Assembly (NCBI GenBank): GCA_022393335.1
Contig: JAJEKB010020892.1
Coordinates: 663,931-727,930, forward strand
Origin: Macrotrachela quadricornifera
Lineage: Eukaryota > Rotifera > Eurotatoria > Philodinida > Philodinidae
Direction: 5' to 3'
Length of the DNA stretch: 64,000 nucleotides
The notes under the pieces were generated by a model. It made no database searches. It was given only the letters and a program-made list of their open reading frames with translations, and was not told the DNA's origin. The translations under genes and the position numbers were made by a program. This document shows positions 46,984 to 57,786 of the stretch, piece by piece (position 1 is the first letter of the stretch; every line of letters starts with the position of its first letter).

Positions 46984-48230
46984 TTTAATTTTGAGAGTGA
47001 CAATATGGACACAGTTACTCTTTACAGATTTTTGTTTGCATAAGAGACTTTTCAGAAGATTTTGATTAAGAAGTGGTCGAATGATTATAAAATCGTAAAT
47101 AAAATTGATAATCATACGTTTTTTTTACTTTCAGTGGTTATAACTGTCCTTTTAGAATTGTTTTTTCTGTCTTTATTCGATGAATTGACAATGAAAACAT
47201 CATAAAAAATTAAAGAATTATTTTACATTAAACAAATTCCTAACTTAGAAAGTGATATCTACATAACTTAATGATATTCTCATAAAATTGTACACAGATA
47301 ATGAATAGATTCAGGTAGGTAGGTGCCGTGGTATAGAGATATAAAGGTATTAGTGATAGAACGACAAAACCAGCGTTACAGAAATCTTTTGATAGAAATC
47401 TCAGAATTTAATTTTCCTCTGCAAAACGAAGTAGCATACATATAGACACTTTATGTAACGAATAAAAAAAACTCTAAATACAAATCTTTACGGAACTTCG
47501 TCTTTTTTTTCAAAATTCTTACGAAGAAAGTTGCAAAACTTAAAACTTCAGAGCATTACGATAAGAATCCATCTACTTTTTAATACACAAATATATATAT
47601 TCTACATCAAGAAAACTATGTTTCCTTTCTCACCCAAACTTACATGAGTGCGCCATCTCATTTATAAACACATGCCTAAAAAGATCTTTTATTAAAGTAT
47701 ACTGTTTTTTTTCTCGTATCTGTGAAAAAAAAAAAGAAGTCTCTGTAAATGTTTTTATGTATGAAAATTTTTTAAACTGATTTTTGGGACACACTGTATG
47801 TGGATTGAAGAAATTGTTTTTCATCTATTTTCGAAATAATTAATATCAGTTGTAGATTCATTTATATTTGAAGTCGAATTCGACATCTTTTACCAAAATA
47901 ATTCTATGACGTATGACTTAACAAAGAAAACATTTCTGTGTAGGAACAAGGGGCAAATAAAATCTCTGTATCTTTTTTTTTTCATACTTATATTTAAATT
48001 TCTGTCCAAAGACTATATTTAAGAAAAGCTCTCAAGAATAAAATGAGAGTTATAAGCACTATGACAAGGAAATAGAATATTTGACAGAAAAGAAAAACAA
48101 TCTCTTTTCATAAAATGTTTTTTTTTTTGAGAAATCTTTTGGCTATTGTTTCCATTGATGTGTCTGTAATACAATAGTTAAGAATATTATTGACATAATC
48201 TTAAGAAATTATTTATGATATTAGATAACA
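46984..48230. other. Spacer, AT-rich
   Basis: No gene is supported. The minus-strand frame at 47630-47824 lacks motifs. The region holds the promoter of the PAN/LamG gene. Confidence 0.4.
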
Positions 48231-50408
48231 ATGATGATGAGCACAATATTATTATTATTGATGTTCTTCTCAATGGAATATCGTGCAACATATTTATTTC
48301 TTCAGGCAGACATTGAATTAAGTGATCTTGGCAAACAGTTTCAACCAGCAAATCCAATCGAATTTCTTGCTTCATTTTCTACGATGTCTTTGTTTAATTG
48401 TGCCCAAAGTAAGGATTATTTTCTCTTTTGATCTACGTGATATTTGCATTTATATTCAGTATCAACTTGACTTTTTATTCTATTGAATAGATATTAGTAG
48501 CATGTTGTTATATGATGCATGCATTATTTTCTCTCTCTATTATAAGGACTACTTATAAACATAATTATCGATTTAATGAAAGCAAAAAAAAAATTATTTA
48601 TGATGTTGATTATTGAATCTGATAGGATAAAATAGAGAATTAATTGTTTTTATTTTTGATTTAATAGTGTGTAATGTTAATATTCTCTGTCGAACATTTG
48701 ACTATGACTCATCAACATTGATCTGTCGTCTATTTGAGGGTGCATTTAATACAGGTACAATTATTGCTTCAGTATCAACTTCTATTGTTGGTGGTGTTGA
48801 AATTTTGCCAGAATATTTTTATGGTTATAATCAATCATGTTCTCAATGTGAACAACATCGATATTTAATGTGTTTGAATGACACATGTCATTGTCCGCCG
48901 CATTCATTTTGGAATGGAGTTCTATGTGAAAATCAACGATATCTCGGAGCATCGTGTAGTCAATTAGATTCATGTCGAAATGATATATTTGAATTGCAAT
49001 GTACAATATATAATATCTGTTTGAGTAAGAAAGAAATATAATCGAATATTAAATTCAATATATTAAAAATCTATTTTTCTTTAGATAGTACTAATCCACC
49101 ACCGATTATTGAATGGTTATTCAATGGAAATCTTAATGATAGTTATAATATTTACAATGGAATATCTTCTAATGGTAATATTCAATGGATATCACCAGGT
49201 TATTCTGGTTATGGAATGGCTGCCTATTTTACTAATAAGAGTTACTCTATTGTTCCTCATTCGCTTAATCTCATTGGTACTAGTTTTACTATTTCTGTAA
49301 GGATTATGTTATTATCAAATGCTCCATTGAATTCATCTGAATTTGGACTCTTTACTCATTGTGAGTCTCAAACTGTTGATAAATGTTTATATTTAACTGT
49401 ACGAAATGGTAAAATCTTCGTCTCATTTCACATAAATAATGTTTGGGGAAATAGTTTTCTTACAAATAATATCTGGTATCATGTAGCATATGTCTATAAT
49501 CGAGTTACATTAACACAAAGTATCTATTTGAATGGTCAACTCGATAGTATAGTTTCATCATCAAATATTTTTCAAAGTAATGCAAGTCAAATGTGGATAG
49601 GTGCTTCACCTTATACAAATATGTATTCTAATCATTTTGCTTATATGAATGATATGATTATTGTTCCACGTATTAAAAATGCAAGTGAACTTCTTGATGA
49701 AGGAACATTAGTAGTATATTATCAATTTGACAATTCATTTATTGATTCAGGTCCGAATAAGATTAAAAATGGTAGTGGAACTAATGTTCAATTTGATCCT
49801 AATGGTCGAGTTAATCAAGCTCTTATTCTTAACTCAAATTATTCGTTTTTTCAAGTATCTGGTTTCTATTTTCTTGGACAATCGAATTATCCATATTCAT
49901 TTGCTCTTTGGATTTATCCATTTGTAACAAATGGAACTATTATTCAGGTAATGTCTTAAGACTAAACTATGATTTATAGAAATTTAAATAACATATTTAG
50001 CTTCTTTCTGTTAACAATGATTGGTGGTCACCTATGCTCGGTTTCGACAATAATAATCATCTTGTCACTCAAACATGGAATGGTGCATCATTCTACAATG
50101 TAGCATTGAATTCATTTATCTTACCATTGAACACATGGGTACATGTAACTACAACTTTTTCTATACAAAATGGACTTCGTCTCTTTGTTAATGGAACAAT
50201 GGTCAATATGACTAGTTCAAGTTATGCTCATGTATCAAGTGGTTCATGGAATGTAATGTCTGTTGGTACATGTACCCATCCGATGATATGGTGTGATAAT
50301 ACAGAAACTCGAATAGTTCCAAATCAATATCGAGGAAAAATTGATGAAATGAAAATTTATTCAAAAGAATTAACAATTAATGAAATCAATATATTATTCA
50401 ATATTTAA
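48231..50408 (+). CDS. Secreted PAN/Cys-rich/LamG protein, four exons
   Basis: Exons 48231-48408, 48668-49024, 49085-49947 and 50001-50408 (GT-AG, phases agree) give a 601-residue secreted protein. Signal peptide 1-~19. A PAN/apple-like domain ~22-105 (LFNCAQMC...NILCRTFDYD...ICRLFEG). An EGF-like Cys-rich segment ~112-178 (CSQCEQHRYLMCLNDTCHCP, CENQRYLGASCSQ). Two LamG/concanavalin-like domains ~185-350 (WLFNGNLNDSY, TNNIWYHVAYVYN, IYLNGQ) and ~386-601 (YYQFDNSFIDSG, PLNTWVHVTTTF, RLFVNGT). These modules bind sugars and proteins. Bdelloids have many such genes, probably matrix or surface recognition proteins. Intron 1 (259 nt) is longer than the others. Confidence 0.88.
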
Positions 50409-52139
50409 TACACAGACAAATAAACATTATTTAGTTTCATAATTTCTGTACAATAAATCTCTTTCAAATAAAAAAAAAGCACTATTCAATTGCAAATTTC
50501 TATACAGGTGATATAATGTTATTGCTTCTCGAGATAGAAGATGTTGAAAATTTTTATATTCTCAATTATTATATGTGATTCAATGCCGATCCTGATGTTT
50601 CAGATAAGATTTTCGTCAAAACCAACTGTGATAAATGAAAGTGAGTAGTCAGCTTGATTCATTCGTCGAACTCATACTTTTTCCATATCTCGGTCTGATT
50701 GAATTTCAGAGAGAAATATCATCGCATGAAACTAACAAACTTTTCACAATATATTTCCTATTGAAAATGACCATGTTGATGATAATTTTCCAAAATGAAT
50801 CGACTATGAAAATGAATTATTTTCTTCAATAAATCGAGCTAAATCGCTACAATATTCGAATTGAAAACATAGTTCAATCTGATTTCTATATAAAATATGG
50901 TTATATGTGAGAGATCGACAGAAATTTGCATGATGATAATTGATAAACGATAGAAAACATTAGAACCAAGTCAAGTTACATTAATTGATTATTCAAAGTT
51001 TTAATTTATTCCTATTATGACAACGATTTTTTTTTCTTTCAATGATTAAGAATCGTAGCTGATTTAATATTATATTATTTACAAGTGATGCTTCCATTAT
51101 TGAAAATGTATTTCTCAAGCTTTTTTTTTAATACTATAATTAGTCATTAAAAATTTGTCTGCCGAATTCAACTTATGATTATTCAATATTATCTTTTTAA
51201 TTATTTAACAAAATATAATTCTAAGAGTAAAAGAAAGGAAAAACTAAAACATTTTCTTATTAGTAGAAAAAAAAATGTTTTCTTAGAATAAAAGAAAAAG
51301 AATGAGAAACAAATATGAAGAAATAAATTCTTAAAAAAAATCCATTGAAACAATAAAAAAGAAAATAGAAAATGTTTAATTAGCAGAATTTTTCTATTAA
51401 AAGAAGAATAGACCTACTTTTTTTTGCATTTCATGACATACTTTTTTTTTAAAAATTTTATTTTGTTCTTTATTCTTCAATGCTATCGTTTGTAAATGCA
51501 TTTCTCTAGAAAGTAATTAAATATCATCGGTATTTAAATATATGAAGGAGAAAAAGAACTTATTTAAAAATATATTTTTTGACTGTTAATGTATCTGACG
51601 AGTGGTGGCGTAGAATAAATTAAACCGTTTGTATTTTGAACATTTCTTCTCTATTTTTTATCAGAAGATAGTGCTTGAAATTAGCCACAGAATACTATGC
51701 TTTATCTAACGAATATAGTTTTTTTGATCGAACGTAATCGTACAGTAAAATCAAATGCCTAATGAATAGCTTCAGCTAATTGATTCCATAGACCGTAATC
51801 TAATCGACACAAATTAGATGAATATTATACCCAACGTGTCTTCGAAATAAATCTAGGAAAATGATTAACATCCATTTGGTTAGGCTCTTCCCTAGTCAAA
51901 GCCAACATTCGGTGATTCTAAGAATTGTATATTTCATCGTTCGTAGATCAGTTCGTTTAGCTTATTTAATTTTTTCGTATAGGAAATAGCCAAGTTCTTC
52001 ACATAACATTCGCTGTACATTTCCTTTTGAAATATTTATTTCAGAATCTTGAGTTTTTATTATGAATTATAAAGAGGAAAATAGAAATAGATAAAATCAT
52101 TTATTTTAGATAAGCAAGTGAATGCATTGATCATATAGT
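50409..52139. other. Spacer, AT-rich
   Basis: Homopolymer-rich DNA with no gene. The frame at 50635-50832 is unsupported. 52010-52139 is the probable promoter and 5' UTR of the coiled-coil gene. Confidence 0.4.
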
Positions 52140-53204
52140 TTGATGTCTTTGGAAGAGGAAATTCAACGAGAAAGTGAACGATTTCATAATCTATTTGATC
52201 GTTTATCTGATACACAATGGAGTGAAGGAGCATTAGGAGAAGCTCAATCTCATCTGATGGATTATCAAAATCAGGTAAAAATTATCCAAGATCGAATTAA
52301 TTTATTTAATGCCGAAGCTGATAAAGAACAAAAACGTTTATTAGAAATAAAAGGTCATGGTGTTAAACATATTTGGTATAAAATGCGAGGAAAATTAGAA
52401 CAACGTTTAGATCAACAAGAAAAACTTTGGTTAAAACAATTTGAAAAATCTAAAGAAGAAGAACAACATTTAATTGTTCTTAATCAACAAATAAATTCAG
52501 CTGAAAATTTTTTATATCAATGTCAAAAAACTCATCAAGAATATTTGAAAACAAAACAAACACTTGATAAATTATTAGATCATTTCTTTTCTGGTCTAAC
52601 ACCTTCTTATCCACATGAAGATTTTATTGAACAAAATTTAAAAAAAAATCAAGAACAATTAATTATATTACAAAATCAATATCGAATATTAACACATGTT
52701 TTTTATTTACTTGAAAAAGCACATCAAGCTCTTACTTTTTCTCGTCAATCACTTGATCAGGCATTTAATATGAATACATTTGATTTATTATCTAAATCAT
52801 CATTTGCTGATGTAGCTGTTAGTTCTTACTTAGCTAAAGCGCGAAATGCATCAATTCAAGCTCAACAATTTATCAATGAAACAAGACGAATTTATCCAAA
52901 TATACCACATATTGGTGATTTACATATTCAACAAGATAATCTTGTTTTTAATATTATGTTTGATAATATTTGGACAGATATGAATATGAGACAAATGATT
53001 CGTCAAACATCTCAAAGAATTTATCATGCTGATATGATTTTAACAAATTTATTATTTGATATAAAAACAAAATTAGATAAATGTCATATTGATAAAGATA
53101 ATATAAGTAAACATGTCAAACAATTAGCAAATGAACATTTTATTGAAAGAATTAATATTGTACGAAAGATTATTCAACCACCACCTCCTTATGCATCGAA
53201 ATAA
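52140..53204 (+). CDS. Coiled-coil protein, intronless, unknown
   Basis: 354 residues, almost entirely helical. Long coiled coils lie at ~1-60 and ~85-150 (KLEQRLDQQEKLWLKQFEK). A helical segment SRQSLDQAFNMNTFDLLSKS (~residues 200-220) precedes SSFADVAVSSYLAKARNAS. QQDNLVFNIMFDNIWTDMNM (~260-285) is followed by more helices. The C-terminus is proline-rich (QPPPPYASK), a possible PPxY ligand for WW domains. My recollection, not verified, is of uncharacterised fungal proteins with the same order. There is no signal peptide or membrane segment, so it is probably cytosolic. Being intronless, it is a candidate for horizontal transfer. Confidence 0.8.
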   Translation: MMSLEEEIQRESERFHNLFDRLSDTQWSEGALGEAQSHLMDYQNQVKIIQDRINLFNAEADKEQKRLLEIKGHGVKHIWYKMRGKLEQRLDQQEKLWLKQFEKSKEEEQHLIVLNQQINSAENFLYQCQKTHQEYLKTKQTLDKLLDHFFSGLTPSYPHEDFIEQNLKKNQEQLIILQNQYRILTHVFYLLEKAHQALTFSRQSLDQAFNMNTFDLLSKSSFADVAVSSYLAKARNASIQAQQFINETRRIYPNIPHIGDLHIQQDNLVFNIMFDNIWTDMNMRQMIRQTSQRIYHADMILTNLLFDIKTKLDKCHIDKDNISKHVKQLANEHFIERINIVRKIIQPPPPYASK

Positions 53205-53570
53205 TATATTTAAATAATGCGAACTAAGATTTTATCTTTTTCTTATTTCAACATTAATATAATCATTGTCTAAATTTGCTTTATTCTATCTTATTTATCT
53301 CATATCTTTGATTTTATTATTATAACAGTATATAACAGAGTGTTATTGTATAATAAACTTTTATTAAATAAATAAAGTTATATAACATTTGAAAAATAGA
53401 TTAATATCAATCATTGATTATTATATGTTACAAAATGTAAAATATAAATGAAATTAGACATTTTCATATTTATTTTGTTAAATTTCTTTGAATTAATCTT
53501 AAGAATTATTTTCTAAATCGTATAGTTTTTGTCTTTTTTTTATAAATTTACTAGAGAAGGTACCCGATGA
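53205..53570. other. Spacer, AT-rich
   Basis: 3' flank of the coiled-coil gene with AATAAA-like signals near 53350-53380. No gene. Confidence 0.4.
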
Positions 53571-53574
53571 TAAG

Positions 53575-53870
53575 AGAATACGGTTAAAGTTTTGCATCTT
53601 CCACCCGACTTTTTCTGCTGTATATTACACGTCTTTTACAGGACTGTTCCTCGCTGTGACTGAGCCATCTGCAACAGAAATTTTTGCGTCACACCTGAAA
53701 CCTCTAAGACAGAACTTTTACTGATATGTGCTAGCCATCTTTAACAGGATTGTTTCTGCTATGCGTTTGGTATTCACCCTAGAACTCTTCTCGCCGTGCG
53801 TGGGGTATCTTTCACAGAGCTCTACCCGCCGTGCATCAGGCATCTTCAGCGGGACACTCTCCCGACTTTC
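53575..53870. repeat. Degenerate ~40-bp tandem repeat
   Basis: About seven imperfect units carry CATCTTTAACAGGATTGTTT and TCTCGCCGTGCGT-type cores, GC-richer than the flanks. No coding frame is conserved between units. Confidence 0.55.
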
Positions 53871-54670
53871 CTAAGCACTCAAGGAACTGATGCGGATAGT
53901 TCCGTGACGCTATCTCTTACGATGACTAAATACATAGCGAACAGACTCATCAGAATCTCGATCTGTATTGATCGGAATGAAATTTCACCCAGTCCCTTCC
54001 GCGCACGCTGTTTAATGGTTCCAACCCCACATCGACTTTCCTCATGAGCTAAGGAAGTAGTATAGAAAGTTTTGTGCCGCTCGCTATCACAGGGACTGAA
54101 TGTATAGCGAACAGACAAATATTTCTCTTTATATATATAGATACATCATCGATATAAGTCAAGAAGAAAAACAAATACGTTGTTTCTGTGAGTCATAGAA
54201 AACAAAAGGATACACCATAGTTGTGAATCAAGGAAACACTCGTACACATTTTTCTCTTATAACCTATCAGAAACATTCGATTTTCAAATTTGAACCAAAG
54301 AATCCTCGATAAAAATGATTAATCTTAGAATCATAACAGATTCGCAAAATTTCTGGAGAATTGACCCAAAGTTTATTGCAAAAGGAGTGAAGTAATATTT
54401 CACCCAGACGCCCCCTCCCTACTCCTATTAATGGTAACAGCACTCTTTAAAACTGCCTCTAGACTCAGAGAACCACCATGGAAAGTTTGGTAATGTTATC
54501 TAATACACTATGTGGGTGAGACTTCACCTACACCCACTGGGGGTGACCCCACTATGGCCTTCCTCCGAGCCTGGAGAGGCACCATGGAAAGTTTGGTGAC
54601 GCTAGCTAGTACAGGAACCGAATGCATAACGAACAGACAGACACACAGACATTCTTCTTTGTATATATAA
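53870..54670. repeat. Diverged copies of a dispersed repeat
   Basis: Segments ending near 54150 and 54670 share an order: GACTTTCCTCATGAGC or CCTTCCTCCGAGCCTGG, then ATGGAAAGTTTGGTGACGCT, then GAATGCATAACGAACAGACA, then a TATATATA tail. Two shorter versions lie at 53870-53960 and 54460-54530. The tail and lack of inverted ends suggest a SINE-like or other non-autonomous retroelement. Confidence 0.5.
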
Positions 54671-55249
54671 ATTTTCATATTCTGTCTTATTTTATTAATT
54701 TTTCGTTCATATTAAGAATCATTCATATGAATTTTAATGCTGGACAAAATTTCTACTGGAAGTCTTTATGAAAACATAAATTTTTTCATAATAAATTCTC
54801 ATTGAGAATGAACATTTTCCTACATTATTTATTAATGCAAACTTCACAAAAAAAATTCATCATCTTCACGTCATGAAAATTGGCGATTAACCGCCGATTT
54901 TAAGGAGATATTCTTAGAATTTTCTAGAAAAGATTTGTTACTTAGATTTGTTTCCTTTATTCACTGATTGATGCGAAAGTACTAGCTGAGATCGACAAAC
55001 GACGAATATTTGCACAAATTCATATCCTATCAGTTTAAATAAAAATTGTCTTTTCATTCCTTAACATTTGCAACTCAAAATGATTGGATGAAAACTTCAT
55101 AGAATAACAAATGACATTCCTCAACTCGAATGTCATGTTAAGTCTTAAAATATCGTCAATTAATCGAACAATTATTGCTTTAACTAATTGCGAGTAAACG
55201 TGAAAACAAAACAGCATAACAACATGACGATAAGAGATGTGCACCGTGC
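54671..55249. other. Spacer
   Basis: AT-rich. The 81-codon minus-strand frame at 55035-55280 overlaps the end of the next gene and has no support. Confidence 0.4.
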
Positions 55250-55774
55250 TTAAGAAGTGAGACGAAGACAACGGAGCCATTCATATACTTTTTGCAATGA
55301 GTCGCCGAGCGACTCCGTCATACATATTCTTCTATTCAAGTAGATACGGAGCGGTGCGGTCGTCTGGCGGTTCGCCTCATGAGAACTGGAGAAATCCATT
55401 TTAGCAATTTTTTTCAAATTTGTTGCATTATGGTATTGGTCAACACATGTACCATGCAGCCTGGTGAGCATATCGTCTAGAATAGCGAAGTCACACGGAC
55501 ACATTACCAGGGTGGTGGGTGCAGAGCGGTCGTCAAAAACTCGAGCGATATTTGACATTAAATCGGGGTCGTCCGTACGGCAGACGTACTCCACCTCTGC
55601 GCTCGCGATGCACATCTCTAGTACAACTCCTAAAACGGTTGTATTCGATATCAATGACGGTTCACAAAGTATTAAAATCATAGTATCATTAAATTTTAAG
55701 AATCTGGCATTTACTGTATGATGGGTATTGCTCAGATTGGAAGTGCCGATCCACAAGACATTAACGAGGTACAC
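55250..55774 (-). CDS. Orphan GC-richer ORF, probable last exon
   Basis: A 174-codon frame, clearly GC-richer than its surroundings, beginning right after an acceptor-like GATTTACAG, so the first GTG codon is probably not a true start and an upstream exon is expected but not found. It is protein-like (NTTVLGVVLEMCIASAEVEY, TTLVMCPCDFAILDDMLTRL, ending RLTS), with seven Cys. There is no signal peptide in the visible part. No family is recognised. Base composition could indicate recent transfer. Confidence 0.5.
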   Translation of the reverse strand: MYLVNVLWIGTSNLSNTHHTVNARFLKFNDTMILILCEPSLISNTTVLGVVLEMCIASAEVEYVCRTDDPDLMSNIARVFDDRSAPTTLVMCPCDFAILDDMLTRLHGTCVDQYHNATNLKKIAKMDFSSSHEANRQTTAPLRIYLNRRICMTESLGDSLQKVYEWLRCLRLTS

Positions 55775-56008
55775 CTGTAAATCCGACTAAATGGAAAAAA
55801 CATAACAAATTTAAATACTGTTCAATCGATAAATAAAGATAGTGCTATTTTAGTGTCAAATTGTCATTGAGGTCCAAGTTGGTGAACAAATTCAAAATAA
55901 TGTTTTCTACCGATGTTACAACAGATAAACTCGGTTTAGTTGCTGCCCAAACAATTTTTAAATATGATTCGAAATTTAATGAGATTACTGGAAAGAAAAC
56001 AATCATTC
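55775..56008. other. Spacer with a coding-like plus-strand patch
   Basis: From the ATG near 55901 a plus-strand frame of ~37 codons (TDKLGLVAAQTIFKYDSKFN) runs to a TAG at ~56010-56012, at the border of the next element. It could be a cut exon. Not assignable. Confidence 0.25.
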
Positions 56009-56415
56009 CCTAGCCGATTTCTCACCTATGAAATCCCCGGGGAAATCCCGACAGGGATTCTCTGGAAGAGTTAAGAGGGGACTCGCCGAGGACTCCCCAG
56101 GGACTCTCCAGGGACTGCGTAAGTGACTTTTTAAGGACTGCCCGGGGAGCTGATGAGTGTACTCAGAGATCTCCAGGAAGTTAACATTGGGACTCTCTAA
56201 ATAAAACAAACTTTTGAAAATTTAATGGGTTTTTAAAGTTTGGAGACTCCCTAGGGATTTCCTAAGGATTCCCTGGAGATTTCCTTGGGAGTGTTGGAAC
56301 TCCCTAGGGATTTCTTGGGGACTGCGGAGACTCCCTGAGAAAGTTTGAGGAGGATTCTGAGATATTCATTTTCTCAGGAATTCCCTGGGGATTTCATAGG
56401 TGAGAGTCGACTAGG
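56009..56415. mobile_element. MITE with internal GGGACTCCC minisatellite
   Basis: The ends are inverted over ~29 bp (TCTCACCTATGAAATCCCC at left; GGGGATTTCATAGGTGAGAG at right). The interior is an irregular array of 9-14-bp units such as GGGACTCTCCA and CCCTAGGGATTTC in both orientations, so the element is built of minisatellite arms around a short AT-rich centre. No coding frame of interest. Confidence 0.7.
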
Positions 56416-56694
56416 ATTGTAAAATTATTTATTTCTTTGCATGTATTATTTTGTAAAGAATGAAATCAGTTTCTTTTCTGTAAAAAAACCTATCCTCGTG
56501 TGTTTGTAAAGCTTGAATAGAATTTACATATATTTTATATGATTAACACATTGATTTGCAATCTGAAAGGATTAGATGTTGACATTAATTCGATTAAGAC
56601 AATTGTCACGGTCAAGATTTTTTCATGTGTGTTTGACACAAATATACATTTGGAAAAGGAAATCTGCAGTTCACAGTCCAGCTGAATCTTTACT
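56416..56694. other. Spacer
   Basis: AT-rich, nothing recognised. Confidence 0.4.
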
Positions 56695-57160
56695 ATGAAA
56701 ACGTATTTTAAAAAACTATTTACATATTTTGAAAGCCCATCGAATTTTCTATTATCTTATGTGATTCGGATTCAGGTTGCACTTATGTATTACCAAAAGA
56801 AACTGAATGCAATGAAAGCACTACCATGTTCGGATTTTTATGGACGTAATTTTTTGCATGACTATAAAATTATCTTTTAGGAGAACATGTTCGTATTCTA
56901 ATAGAACTTGAAATTGCCTATTATCATCCGTATTTATTAACTATCTTACACCTTCTGTTGATTGGAACAACTTTGACTTTATAATATTTACGTTTAAGAA
57001 GAAATTCTGTAAGAATATTGAATGATTTTTGTTATGACATCATTGTACATCAAATATTTGTTGATTCGAATGAACCATAATCAGCATTTAATACAAAAAT
57101 ATTTTAATCCTTTACGTCATTATGTTGGAATTTTCTTTTCCAATCGAAAACGTATTGCAG
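56695..57160 (+). pseudogene. Possible decayed gene fragment, unknown
   Basis: A 61-codon frame from 56695 is followed, in a different frame, by coding-like text EHVRILIELEIAYYHPYLLT near 56885 and RRNSVRILNDFCYDIIVHQI near 57000, broken by TAA stops. Composition is protein-like, with membrane-type hydrophobic stretches. Family not recognised. Could be chance in AT-rich DNA. Confidence 0.25.
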
Positions 57161-57786
57161 GTAACGACACCTGAATAATATTATCACAAGACTGCCATTT
57201 ACTATAATAATAGTTCTAATCTAATAATTTCATTCACTAAATAAAATTTTTAAAAGTAATTGATATTAGATGGAGGATATCATCTTTTACGCAATTCGCA
57301 TATACATATGCATGCTACTTAACGGTAACCAATTAACAACGCATAGATGTCGTCATATTTTCAGATAAATAAAATTTTCTTGAGAAAATAGTTTTAAAAT
57401 ATCTTGAGCATTAATCGATATCCTGTATTTCTTTAAAGGTGTTGCTCCATCATACGGAAAATAATGAACACGTATGAAACATCCTTTTTTGATTTGATTT
57501 ATTCAATATATAAGAAAGTATTAAATTGATGAAGCTTGAAGACGATCAGGAATATCAATCGATTAATGATAGTTATAATGCATTCTAATTGAGAATATAA
57601 CGTGATTGAGCGAGAGAGAACAGCATTTACATTGATGACATTTTTTCTAAATGTACGTTTACAAAAAAGAATATATCAAATAATTGAGCCAAGTATTGAA
57701 TAAATCTTCAATTTCAATTAAAGATTGACAAATTTAACTTGATTAATTGATTTTTCTAGAAAAAGGATAATAACTTAAGATTTCAA
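57161..57786. other. Spacer
   Basis: AT-rich, with no repeat or open frame of note. Contains the promoter of the mini-exon gene. Confidence 0.4.
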
